From the NCBI GenBank assembly GCA_002842205.1, contig PHCI01000019.1, positions 1 through 64,000 of the forward strand: 64,000 bases of DNA, in the 5' to 3' direction. Each line of letters opens with the position of its first letter. Position 1 is the first letter of the stretch. This document shows positions 55,854 through 62,484 of the stretch, one piece after another. Source of the stretch: Betaproteobacteria bacterium HGW-Betaproteobacteria-3 (GTDB lineage: Bacteria > Pseudomonadota > Gammaproteobacteria > Burkholderiales > Burkholderiaceae_C). The notes below the pieces were generated by a model, which saw nothing but the letters and a program-made list of their open reading frames with translations, had not been told where the DNA came from and made no database searches. Made by a program: the position numbers and the translations under genes.

Positions 55854-56177
55854 ATGAGGGTACTAGTTACAAGACACTCGGGTTGGTATGGGAAGTTCGC
55901 ACCTCTTGACCTGCTGTGCAACGGCAGGCGCGTTGCATCTCTTCGTGAGAAGAAAAGCCATTCCTTCCAACTGGAACTCGCTGACATCCCTGCAACCCTA
56001 GAAGTGCGCATGCAAGATATGGTGGGCGGCCCGAAGCTCGTCGTGAGCAGCCTGTCAACGGATTTGAATCTTGAATGTGGGGCAGAAAGCTGGACGCTCT
56101 TTGACTTCTTCAACTTCGAGTTTCTCCCGAGCCTAAACAACAAGGTCTTCTATTTTCGGGAGGTGGGTCAAAAGTGA
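55854..56177 (+). CDS. Cassette 2: small beta-rich protein, unknown
   Basis: 107 residues, ATG nine bases inside the cassette in the same GTCATGA context as cassette 1. Predicted beta-rich: MRVLVTRHSGWYGKFAPLDL, LLCNGRRVASLREKKSHSFQ, then LEVRMQDMVGGPKLVVSS. The pattern (a ligand-like NG-xx-V-x-x-L turn followed by strands) resembles small PEGA-like domains, but I recognise no named family. Confidence 0.65.
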   Translation: MRVLVTRHSGWYGKFAPLDLLCNGRRVASLREKKSHSFQLELADIPATLEVRMQDMVGGPKLVVSSLSTDLNLECGAESWTLFDFFNFEFLPSLNNKVFYFREVGQK

Positions 56178-56259
56178 ATTTTCAGACCCAACTTAGGCAT
56201 GCGCCATTGGAACTACGCGGATGCATCTGCGTAGCAAAAGGGGCGTGCAATCGCGTAAC

Positions 56260-56346
56260 GGCTAACAGGTTGCTCGTCACGGACACGCAGCAGCAGAGTG
56301 CCGCTTCGCGGCGCTTGCTGTGTGCCGGACAGCGCCAACGTTAGCC
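56260..56346 (+). repeat. attC site 2
   Basis: GGCTAAC … GTTAGCC, 87 bases, with a long stem (GACACGCAGCAGCAG opposite TGCTGTGTGCC) capped by GTGCCGCTTCGCGGCGC. Its left core matches the start of cassette 2 (TTAGCC). Confidence 0.9.
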
Positions 56347-56367
56347 ATCTTCAACCAGGCCGTAACC

Positions 56368-56964
56368 ATGTCGAACCACATATTCACCTCACTTCTCGAA
56401 GCTCTCGAGGAAGAGTACGGCTCTGTCACCCAAGCAGAACTTGCCAATGCGTTGAAGGTTACGCAGCCAACCATCAGCAACTGGAAGAATGGTGGTGAAC
56501 CGAGCAAGAGGAATCTGAAGAAGCTCATTGAATTCTTTCGAGCGCACCATGCTGCAACGCTCGTCAAGCCACTGCTTGAGTTTCAACCGATTCAACCTGT
56601 CAAATCTGGGAATGAATGGCGATTCAGCGCGGAGCAGAACGTCATCAATCACATCAAGGAAGAGACAGAGAAACGCCACGGCCTGTATCTGTTCTACGAC
56701 AGTTCTGGTCACGCGATCTATCTTGGAAAGACAGAGGCCTCGCTGTACGGGGAGGCGAAGCAGCGTCTCAAGGCCACGCCAAATCGAGGCACCTATGTGC
56801 CGATCAAGACGACAAAGCCCCAGATGGGGCAAGTCGCCCGCTACCTTTCAGCCTACGAGGTCACTAATGTCGCTGCGGTCAAGAACCTTGAGTCGTTTAT
56901 GTTGCGCGCCTTCGCGAACGATCTTCGAAATAAGAATGGCGGGAAGTTCAAGCCGTCCATGTAG
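56368..56964 (+). CDS. Cassette 3: HTH + GIY-YIG nuclease-like protein
   Basis: 198 residues. N-terminal Cro/XRE-like HTH (residues ~18-45, SVTQAELANALKVTQPTISN, WKNGG) and a C-terminal GIY-YIG-type domain (G105-LYLFY, HAIYLGKTEASLYGEAKQRL) with a candidate metal-binding Glu176 in NLESFMLRAF. GIY-YIG domains cut DNA. The combination of a sequence-reading HTH with this nuclease fold in a cassette suggests a DNA-targeting or defence function, not demonstrated. Confidence 0.75.
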   Translation: MSNHIFTSLLEALEEEYGSVTQAELANALKVTQPTISNWKNGGEPSKRNLKKLIEFFRAHHAATLVKPLLEFQPIQPVKSGNEWRFSAEQNVINHIKEETEKRHGLYLFYDSSGHAIYLGKTEASLYGEAKQRLKATPNRGTYVPIKTTKPQMGQVARYLSAYEVTNVAAVKNLESFMLRAFANDLRNKNGGKFKPSM

Positions 56965-56973
56965 CCCCCAGAT

Positions 56974-57033
56974 GGCTAACCCTTCCTTCAAGCGGACGTG
57001 CCTACGGCACGCCGCTTAAGTCAAACGTTAGGC
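56974..57033 (+). repeat. attC site 3
   Basis: GGCTAAC … GTTAGGC, 60 bases, stem AAGCGGACGTGCC/GGCACGCCGCTT. Left core matches the start of cassette 3. Confidence 0.92.
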
Positions 57034-57036
57034 CCA

Positions 57037-57951
57037 ATGCCCACGATGAGCGAATTCGCCACACTCCTTCAAGCCATAGCTGCTCTGCTATGGCCCATCT
57101 TCGCCTTCACGACACTCTTGATCTTTCGAAAGCAAATTGTCGAACTGCTCAAGCGCCTGAAGCGGGGCAAGCTACTGGGTCAAGAAATCGAACTGAACGA
57201 GTCGCTTGAAGCGCTTAACAAGTCTGCAGAGTCGGTCGAGCAGGAAGTCGCTGCTCTACCCGCGCCTGTGACGTCGCAAACGACAGCTATCGAACAAGCC
57301 CCGCAGGAAGAAGACACCGTTCGACTAGTGCTCTCTGAGGCTGCAAAGTCACCAAAGGCGGCGTTGATTCTCCTAGCCAGTGAACTTGAGAAACTGGCGC
57401 TGCAGATCCTAGCCAGCACCGGCCACCTTCAAGGGCGTAGGTTCATGCCGATACGTCGCTCTATTGAGGAGCTACAACGAACACTTGGTCTGCCAGCGCA
57501 CGTGCAGAGTTCGCTGAACCTCTTCTGGAACGCCCGCAACCGCCTCGTGCATGGCGGAGAGGGAACCGATGAAGACATCCTCCGAGCAGTCGACTCCGGC
57601 ATAACGATCTTGAAGTCTCTTCAGGCCCTTCCTCGCGAGACCAATATCGTGTATGAGCCAAGCGTGCCGGTCTATGTCGATTCAGGCCTCACGGTAGAAC
57701 TGTTAGGCGCTCGCGGCATCATTCTTGAAACAACTGCGCCAGGCGGAGCGACGAAATCGCTGCGCATCTTTCCGACGACACGCACACATTTTCAGAAGGG
57801 CAAGCAGGTTGCGTGGGAGTGGAACATGCAGCAGGTGTTCCCACAGGCATGGTATCGGCACCCCGTGACTCAAATTCCAGAAGAGGCATGGTCAAGCGCC
57901 GCGGAGTTCGTTGGTCGCCACTTGGACGAGTTGCACCGCGATGGGGTCTAA
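57037..57951 (+). CDS. Cassette 4: membrane-anchored HEPN-like protein
   Basis: 304 residues from ATG 57037 (ATG 57046 also possible). One N-terminal transmembrane helix (AIAALLWPIFAFTTLLIF, ~12-30), a coiled-coil-like region (~50-75), a helical domain with SLNLFWNARNRLVHGG containing the RX4H motif Arg167-Asn168-xxx-His172 of HEPN ribonucleases, and a beta-rich C-terminal region. HEPN proteins with R(N/D)x3-5H are often RNases of toxin or anti-phage systems. The TM anchor and extra C-terminal domain are unusual. Function inferred from the motif only. Confidence 0.65.
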   Translation: MPTMSEFATLLQAIAALLWPIFAFTTLLIFRKQIVELLKRLKRGKLLGQEIELNESLEALNKSAESVEQEVAALPAPVTSQTTAIEQAPQEEDTVRLVLSEAAKSPKAALILLASELEKLALQILASTGHLQGRRFMPIRRSIEELQRTLGLPAHVQSSLNLFWNARNRLVHGGEGTDEDILRAVDSGITILKSLQALPRETNIVYEPSVPVYVDSGLTVELLGARGIILETTAPGGATKSLRIFPTTRTHFQKGKQVAWEWNMQQVFPQAWYRHPVTQIPEEAWSSAAEFVGRHLDELHRDGV

Positions 57952-58017
57952 CCCTTCCATCGAGTGGGTGCCCAAAAGGCTGCGCCTTTCGGTCACCCCT
58001 CATGTCAAACGTTAGGC
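57946..58017 (+). repeat. attC site 4
   Basis: GTCTAAC … GTTAGGC, 72 bases. The stop codon of cassette 4 lies in the left core. Stem GAGTGGGTGCCC/GGTCACCCCTC and loop-side AAAGGC. Confidence 0.88.
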
Positions 58018-58159
58018 CGCACAACCAACGCCATGGCGCTCCCTCCGGCCTCGAACTCCAAGCCAAACGTTCGGAGCGCTTCAGTCTCGATCAGCGAAGC
58101 CCGTGAAAGTCCAGAAATAGCCTCCCCTCAAGTCACAACATTCGAGAACGGAGAACCCA

Positions 58160-58369
58160 ATGAAGCAGGCGCGTTATCAAGGCAAAGTGATCGAAGCAGC
58201 CGAAGGGGTGGACCTCAAGGAACGCCATGGAAGTCAACTTGACTTTCGCTGCGTCGAATGCGGTACGCCGGCCCGGGTGGAGCGAGCAGGAGGCCACATG
58301 CCTGATCGCTTTGAACACTTGGAGCGCAATGACCACTGCTCGCTGGTTCATCGGAGGCGCGCCACGTGA
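58160..58369 (+). CDS. Cassette 5: small CoiA-like zinc-binding protein
   Basis: 69 residues with ATG preceded by GGAG. Cys31-x2-Cys34 (FRCVECGTPARVERAGGH) and His53…Cys60 (FEHLERNDHCSLVH) resemble the N-terminal zinc ribbon of CoiA-like competence proteins and other nuclease-associated ribbons. Likely a zinc-binding small protein; partner unknown. Confidence 0.6.
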   Translation: MKQARYQGKVIEAAEGVDLKERHGSQLDFRCVECGTPARVERAGGHMPDRFEHLERNDHCSLVHRRRAT

Positions 58370-58440
58370 GCCATTCCGCCGCAGCGGCATCAGGTTGTGA
58401 AAGCCGCTGACACTGGCATTTTGTGCCTATTCCCGGTGCG

Positions 58441-58505
58441 GCCTAACCCATCGAGAGGACAAACACCGGCAAGCCGGTGTTTGCCTCTCATCTCAAACGT
58501 TAAAT
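58441..58505 (+). repeat. attC site 5
   Basis: GCCTAAC … GTTAAAT, 65 bases, near-perfect stem AAACACCGGC/GCCGGTGTTT extended by GAGAGG/CCTCTC. Left core matches cassette 5 start (TTAGGC). Confidence 0.92.
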
Positions 58506-58551
58506 TTCACGCAAACTGCTTGAATCCATCATCGCTTAATTATCTCAAAAG

Positions 58552-58560
58552 TGCTATATT
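58552..58560 (+). promoter_or_regulatory. Extended -10 promoter of HigBA-like cassette
   Basis: TGC-TATATT, extended -10 element whose last base is six bases from the toxin ATG, giving a probable leaderless transcript. Confidence 0.5.
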
Positions 58561-58566
58561 TGCTGC

Positions 58567-58899
58567 ATGAAGTGGGAGATCAAATATCACGATGAAAAGT
58601 TGCAGGCTGATGTGCTGGCGTTACCGCCAGGAATTTTGGCCAGATACTTTCATTGCGCCGATCGCATGGTTGAGTTCGGCCCAGATTTAGGAATGCCTCA
58701 CACGCGGGCAATGAGCATGGGGCTCTTCGAGTTGCGTTTGAAATCCCGTGAGGGTATTGGGCGGGTTTTTTATTGCACATTGGTGGATCGCAAGATCGTC
58801 ATGCTCCATCAATTTGTGAAGAAAACCGATAAGACACCTCCCAAAGAATTGGCACTTGCTCGCAAGCGAATGAAGGAGTGGAAAAATGTTGACACATAA
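58567..58899 (+). CDS. higB: Cassette 6: HigB/RelE-like toxin (phage Gp49-like)
   Basis: 110 residues of the Gp49-like HigB type: LRLKSREGIGRVFYCTLVDR, KIVMLHQFVKKTDKTPPKEL, ALARKRMKEW. These cut mRNA on the ribosome. Toxin-first order and 14-base overlap with the antitoxin gene are typical of higBA. A -10 hexamer lies six bases before the ATG and there is no Shine-Dalgarno. Confidence 0.9.
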   Translation: MKWEIKYHDEKLQADVLALPPGILARYFHCADRMVEFGPDLGMPHTRAMSMGLFELRLKSREGIGRVFYCTLVDRKIVMLHQFVKKTDKTPPKELALARKRMKEWKNVDT

Positions 58900-59233
58900 A
58901 CAACTTCGCACCAAGGCACTGGCTAATGCTGAGGTAAAGGCGGAATACGAAAAACTGGCCGATGAGTTTTCTCTTTTGGACGAGTTCTTGAAGGCGCGTG
59001 CCGCGCAAGGTCTAACCCAGGCGCAGGTGGCAGAAAAGATCGGCACCACGCAGTCTGCTGTAGCGCGTATGGAGTCGGGTAGCGGCAAGCATTCGCCGTC
59101 TCTGGCAACACTGACCAAGTATGCGGATGCTTTGGGGTGCAAGCTGGAGGTTCGGTTGGTTCGTAGGCCCAGGCCAGCGAGAAATTTAACTGGTCGTCCA
59201 AGCCCGACAACGCCCAAACGCGTTGCGGCTTGA
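58886..59233 (+). CDS. higA: Cassette 6: HigA-like antitoxin (XRE)
   Basis: 115 residues with a C-terminal XRE HTH (QGLTQAQVAEKIGTTQSAVA, RMESGSGKHSPSLATLTKYA). It should neutralise the preceding toxin and repress the operon. AAGGAG eight bases before the ATG. Confidence 0.9.
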   Translation: MLTHKQLRTKALANAEVKAEYEKLADEFSLLDEFLKARAAQGLTQAQVAEKIGTTQSAVARMESGSGKHSPSLATLTKYADALGCKLEVRLVRRPRPARNLTGRPSPTTPKRVAA

Positions 59234-59249
59234 CGATGAGGCGTAGGAA

Positions 59250-59312
59250 ATCTAACCCTTCCTATATGGACTCCCCCACAAGGGCAAGAAACTGACTGAT
59301 GTATTGGCTGTT
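59250..59312 (+). repeat. attC site 6, degenerate
   Basis: Left core ATCTAAC (one mismatch to the cassette-6 start TTAAAT). The right part is replaced by the 114-base repeat starting at 59266; a GTTGGGG at 59310 is the only core-like sequence. Confidence 0.5.
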
Positions 59313-59379
59313 GGGGAATCGCCTGCAGTCGTATATCCGGCATCTGAGGTGGACTCTGTCGTGGTCCGTGCCAGCATGG
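59266..59379. repeat. 114-base repeat, copy 1
   Basis: Shares ATGGACTCCCCC, ACTGACTGAT, TTGGCTGTTGGGGAATCGCC and TCCGGCATCTGAGGTGG with 62716-62828. Each copy begins just after a left attC core at the end of a toxin-antitoxin cassette. Confidence 0.8.
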
Positions 59380-59447
59380 AATCTGCGGGACCGGCGCTGG
59401 TTGTGGCAAGCTACAGTTTGTTCTGCGTAATCGCGTCGGAGATCACT

Positions 59448-59675
59448 ATGACCACCAGTCTCGAAGTCCTGGAAGCCGAAGCCCTGAAGCTTGCCCCGGC
59501 GGATCGTTCGCACCTCCTTGAGCGCCTCATCGCCAGCCTCGACGCCGATCCCGAGGTCGAGGAAGCTTGGGAAATGGAAGCGGATCGGAGGGAGGCCTCA
59601 TTGAAATCGGGCTCCGCGACCGAGGTCTCCGGCCAGGAAGCCATGAGTCGCCTTCGGTCAAGGCTTGCTCGGTGA
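59448..59675 (+). CDS. Cassette 7: addiction-module antitoxin
   Basis: 75 residues: MTTSLEVLEAEALKLAPADR, SHLLERLIASLDADPEVEEA WEMEADRR, the pattern of small antitoxins paired with RelE/ParE toxins (PF09720 type). GGAG lies seven bases before the ATG. Overlaps the toxin by GTGA. Confidence 0.85.
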   Translation: MTTSLEVLEAEALKLAPADRSHLLERLIASLDADPEVEEAWEMEADRREASLKSGSATEVSGQEAMSRLRSRLAR

Positions 59676-59965
59676 CGTATTCGCTTCACCCCGGTGCCGA
59701 GCAAGACATTGCTGACGCCCTGGATTTCTACACGGAGCAGGCTGGCTTACCGGTGGCGCAGCGGTTCCTCGACGAGTTCGAACGCGTTGCCAGGCTTTTG
59801 GTCACGCATCCTGGTTTCGGCACACCAACCACAAAGGGTCGCCGGGTATTTCCGCTGCGTGTCTTTCCGTACTCCGTCGTATATCGGAGTCTTGAGACGG
59901 GCATTCGAATCATCGTCGTTCGCCACCAGCACAGAAAGCCAGGCTACGGCGGTGCAAGGCTGTAG
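59672..59965 (+). CDS. Cassette 7: RelE/ParE-family toxin
   Basis: 97 residues from GTG 59672. ParE-type pattern: LHPGAEQDIADALDFYTEQA, FPLRVFPYSVVYRSLETG, IIVVRHQHRKPGY. Antitoxin-first order, unlike the other three pairs of the array. Confidence 0.87.
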   Translation: MTYSLHPGAEQDIADALDFYTEQAGLPVAQRFLDEFERVARLLVTHPGFGTPTTKGRRVFPLRVFPYSVVYRSLETGIRIIVVRHQHRKPGYGGARL

Positions 59966-59992
59966 CGGCGTGGTGCGCTTTCGCGACGAGAC

Positions 59993-60053
59993 GCCCAACC
60001 CTTCCATCGAGCGGACGTGCCTACGTGCACGCCGCTCATGTCAAACGTTCGGC
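59993..60053 (+). repeat. attC site 7
   Basis: GCCCAAC … GTTCGGC, 61 bases, stem ATCGAGCGGACGTGC/GCACGCCGCTCAT, nearly identical to attC 3. Confidence 0.9.
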
Positions 60054-60070
60054 CTCACAGAAGACGCCCG

Positions 60071-60099
60071 TTGACCACTATGCGCTTTAGGCGTATAAT
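60071..60099 (+). promoter_or_regulatory. Sigma-70 promoter of cassette 8
   Basis: TTGACC, 17 bases, TATAAT: near-consensus. The hexamer ends six bases before the toxin ATG, so the transcript probably begins at the start codon. Confidence 0.8.
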
Positions 60100-60105
60100 C
60101 GTCAA

Positions 60106-60369
60106 ATGCTCACCGCCGTCGAAAGCCCCATCTTCCAGAAGCTGTGGCCGCGGTACTGGGACGAGGATGAGCGTGCCGAGTTCGCGTCCTTCATTGCACT
60201 GAACCCAGAAGCCGGCTCCGTAATTCGTGGCTCTGGTGGCGTCAGGATCATCTACCTTGCTCGAAACGAAGCTGGCGAGGTCTATCTGCTCACTCTATAT
60301 GCCAAGTCCGAATCAGAGAACATCTCCCTCAGCACACTCAAGGAGATTCGTCGTGCCCTCGAAATCTAG
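60106..60369 (+). CDS. Cassette 8: RelE/HigB-type toxin
   Basis: 87 residues: MLTAVESPIFQKLWPRYWDE and VRIIYLARNEAGEVYLLTLY match HigB2/RelE-like toxins. First of a toxin-antitoxin pair, 17-base overlap with the antitoxin. Own promoter, apparently leaderless, no Shine-Dalgarno. Confidence 0.88.
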   Translation: MLTAVESPIFQKLWPRYWDEDERAEFASFIALNPEAGSVIRGSGGVRIIYLARNEAGEVYLLTLYAKSESENISLSTLKEIRRALEI

Positions 60370-60667
60370 GAAGCTCAATCCCTCCGAGATCGCTGCGTTC
60401 GAAGCGAAGCGAGACCTCGGTGCGGAAATCCTGCAGTCCATCAAAGACATGAAGGCGGGCAAAGGCAAAGTTGTGGTCTCCTCGGCCACAGAGGCACGAG
60501 AAGCCACAGGTCTGTCTCAGTCTCAGTTCGCCAACCTGCTGGGCGTCTCCGTTCGCACGCTCCAAGGCTGGGAGCAAGGACGAAAGCAACCAAGTGGTGC
60601 GGCACGCACGCTCCTTGCAATAGCTCGCACCAATCCAAAGGCGGTTCTGGCGGTCTCGGCACAGTGA
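60353..60667 (+). CDS. Cassette 8: XRE antitoxin
   Basis: 104 residues from GTG 60353 with AAGGAG upstream. C-terminal HTH (EATGLSQSQFANLLGVSVRT, LQGWEQGRKQPSGAARTLL), as in HigA2-type antitoxins. Confidence 0.88.
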   Translation: MPSKSRKLNPSEIAAFEAKRDLGAEILQSIKDMKAGKGKVVVSSATEAREATGLSQSQFANLLGVSVRTLQGWEQGRKQPSGAARTLLAIARTNPKAVLAVSAQ

Positions 60668-60668
60668 G

Positions 60669-60694
60669 GCCGAACCCCTCGCTCAAGCGGAGCG
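60669..60694 (+). repeat. attC site 8, left half only
   Basis: GCCGAAC, exactly complementary to the start of cassette 8 (TTCGGC), then GCTCAAGCGGAGCGG, after which unrelated sequence begins. Confidence 0.75.
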
Positions 60695-60885
60695 GCAATG
60701 CGTTCATCGCACCAGGCCAGGTGGGCGTCGAGCTCGGCCCATTGCGCCTGGGCGCGATGCAGCGCCATGCGGGCGATGCCGCCGAGTTCGTTGCTGCCGT
60801 CTTCCAGCACATCAGGCAGGGCCAGGCGCAGGACTTCTCCTTCCAACATGGGTTTCAGATTGACTTCCAAAACCAATCTTGGCAC
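60695..60885 (-). mobile_element. Probable IS110-family transposase fragment
   Basis: About 64 codons on the minus strand (LRLALPDVLEDGSNELGGIA, RMALHRAQAQWAELDAHLAW, CDERIAA) resemble the central part of IS110-type transposases from memory. No start, ends or catalytic residues remain. It separates a left and a right attC half. Confidence 0.45.
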
Positions 60886-60925
60886 TTCGATGCCGTCGCC
60901 CGGGAGTGGGAAGTCCCTTCGTATT

Positions 60926-60976
60926 CCAATCGAGCGGACGTGCCTACTTGCACGTCGCTCATGTCAACCGTTAAAC
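60926..60976 (+). repeat. attC site, right half only
   Basis: ATCGAGCGGACGTGCCTAC and TTGCACGTCGCTCATGTCAA, then core GTTAAAC. The left core has been lost next to the IS fragment. Confidence 0.8.
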
Positions 60977-61020
60977 CGTAGAAGAAATATTCAACGCGCT
61001 GGTTGCAATTGGTTAGCGTC

Positions 61021-61116
61021 AGACCTCGCGGCCGGGCCGGAACCGGCCGGGCGTTCTACTGCTTCATGGCAAGCAGGCGCGTTACCATATTGCACGCATT
61101 CATCAAGAAGACCCAT
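61021..61116 (+). pseudogene. HigB-like toxin remnant
   Basis: GTGRAFYCFMASRRVTILHA FIKKTH corresponds to the GIGRVFYC…LHQFVKKT part of HigB. Both ends are missing and the sequence runs directly into an 82-base duplicated segment. Confidence 0.7.
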
Positions 61117-61195
61117 CGCTGCGCTGGTGCCGGTGGTGCTCACGGCCTTCCTCTCCATCCCGTTCAATCTGGGCGGCCACCCCGGTGAACCGCGG
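61114..61195 (+). repeat. 82-base duplication, copy 1
   Basis: Identical to 63119-63200 except for three bases. It carries an internal piece of the small hydrophobic gene at 63072 and is fused to the toxin remnant. Confidence 0.9.
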
Positions 61196-61359
61196 CGGGG
61201 CTGAAACTCGACAACGACCCCGCACGCATGTCGCAACGCGGGTTTGCGGCCGAGGCCCAGTCCTTTGTGGGATCATGCGGAGGGTGCTATTCCGTCGGAC
61301 AAACTGGGGTCGGAGAATATCCGGCGATCGTTATTCCTTCAGCGTCACAAGCGAGCATC

Positions 61360-61902
61360 ATGAGTTCTCCCCTCTCAGAAGACGCACCGATTGCGGTCGT
61401 GCGGTACTCTGCTACCTGGCCGGGACTGTTCGCCGCGGAAGCGCTGGTGCTTCGAGCCGCGCTCGAACCCTGGCTCGTTGCCGAAGTCGAGCATATTGGC
61501 AGCACAGCAGTTGTCGGTCTGGCAGCCAAACCAGTCGTCGACATCATGGCGCCAGTCCGAGACTTGGAGTCGTCAAGGCGGGCGATCCCGGCAGCCCAAT
61601 CGGTGGGCTACTGCTACTACCCGTACAAGCCCGACCAGATGCACTGGTTTTGCAAGCCCTCGCCTGCAGCGCGTACTCATCACCTGCATCTCATTCCTTG
61701 GCGCAGTCAGCTCTGGCAAGAGCGTCTTGATTTTCGGGATGCCCTGCGCAAGTGCTCCTCCTTGGCGCAGCAATACGCGAGCCTGAAGTTGGAACTTGCT
61801 GCCCGCTATCCCCTTGACCGAGAGGCGTATACGGAGGCCAAGGCTCCGTTCATTGCTTCAGTGCTCAGCGCATGGCGCGCGACGCTGCCAAATGCGGACT
61901 AA
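61360..61902 (+). CDS. GrpB-family protein (UPF0157)
   Basis: 180 residues: VEHIGSTAVVGLAAKPVVDI MAPV, HHLHLIPWRSQLWQERLDFR, YASLKLELAARYPLDREAYT. GrpB-family proteins have a nucleotidyltransferase-like fold and are common integron cargo; the function is unresolved. GACTAAC at the stop codon resembles a left attC core. ATG 61360 chosen as the first in-frame ATG before the conserved domain. Confidence 0.85.
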   Translation: MSSPLSEDAPIAVVRYSATWPGLFAAEALVLRAALEPWLVAEVEHIGSTAVVGLAAKPVVDIMAPVRDLESSRRAIPAAQSVGYCYYPYKPDQMHWFCKPSPAARTHHLHLIPWRSQLWQERLDFRDALRKCSSLAQQYASLKLELAARYPLDREAYTEAKAPFIASVLSAWRATLPNAD

Positions 61903-62096
61903 CTCCTGACCGGGACTTCCCATGTAGTCAAAAGGCGCTGGCGATAGGCATTCCTTGGGTGGTCACGGCGGCCCTCTGCCAGTCGTGCTTTTTGTGCAAT
62001 GCGTAAATCTAGCATCCGGCGCACGGCGTGACAGAATTTGAAAAACTCGCGCGCCCAGAGAAGTGGCACCCAGTTGCCGTTAACCGCAAGCCTCAC
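61899..62096 (-). CDS. Possible small reverse-oriented cassette gene
   Basis: 65 residues on the minus strand (MRLAVNGNWVPLLWAREFFK FCHAVRRMLDLRIAQKARL). It fills the space between the GrpB gene and the BrnT promoter. It is Arg-rich with one hydrophobic stretch and matches no family I know. It may be a real cassette gene in reverse or a shadow. Confidence 0.3.
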   Translation of the reverse strand: MRLAVNGNWVPLLWAREFFKFCHAVRRMLDLRIAQKARLAEGRRDHPRNAYRQRLLTTWEVPVRS

Positions 62097-62136
62097 GGTG
62101 CGCGGCTCGCTTGGGACGGGGAAGCCCCTTTCATTC

Positions 62137-62143
62137 GTTAAAT
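62137..62143 (+). other. Integron core GTTAAAT before brnTA
   Basis: Consensus GTTRRRY core 54 bases upstream of brnT, marking the probable left edge of the BrnTA cassette. Confidence 0.5.
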
Positions 62144-62162
62144 AGATGTAGTTCCTTGCAGC

Positions 62163-62202
62163 TTGACTTGCGGCGAATCATACATACAATGTATGTATGA
62201 TT
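62163..62202. promoter_or_regulatory. BrnTA promoter and palindromic operator
   Basis: TTGACT, 16 bases, TACAAT. A perfect 12-base inverted repeat (arm AATCATACATAC, centre AAT, 62176-62202) covers the -10 and the brnT start codon at 62197. BrnA-type antitoxins autorepress, so this is the likely operator. The hexamer ends six bases before the ATG. Confidence 0.75.
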
Positions 62203-62484
62203 AAGTTCGAATGGGATGAGCCCAAAGCCATTGCGAATCTCAAAAAGCATCAGGTGTCTTTTGAAGAAGCGAAGTCGATTTTCTTCGATGAATTTGGTGT
62301 TCAGTTCGTCGACGAAGAACATTCATCCGATGAGGAGCGCTTCCTGATGCTTGGCATGAGCTCAGGTGCAAAGCTCCTCATCGTCTGTCATTGTGAGCGG
62401 GAACATGGTGCAGTGATTCGCATCATCTCAGCGCGCAAGGCGACCAAGCGCGAAAGCGCGTTTTATCGAGGTGGACAACCATGA
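62197..62484 (+). CDS. brnT: BrnT-family toxin
   Basis: 95 residues: MIKFEWDEPKAIANLKKHQV, SFEEAKSIFFDEFGVQFVDE, VIRIISARKATKRESAFY. BrnT is a RelE-fold ribonuclease toxin. Its ATG lies inside the palindromic operator, and the transcript is probably leaderless. Overlaps brnA by ATGA. Confidence 0.93.
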   Translation: MIKFEWDEPKAIANLKKHQVSFEEAKSIFFDEFGVQFVDEEHSSDEERFLMLGMSSGAKLLIVCHCEREHGAVIRIISARKATKRESAFYRGGQP

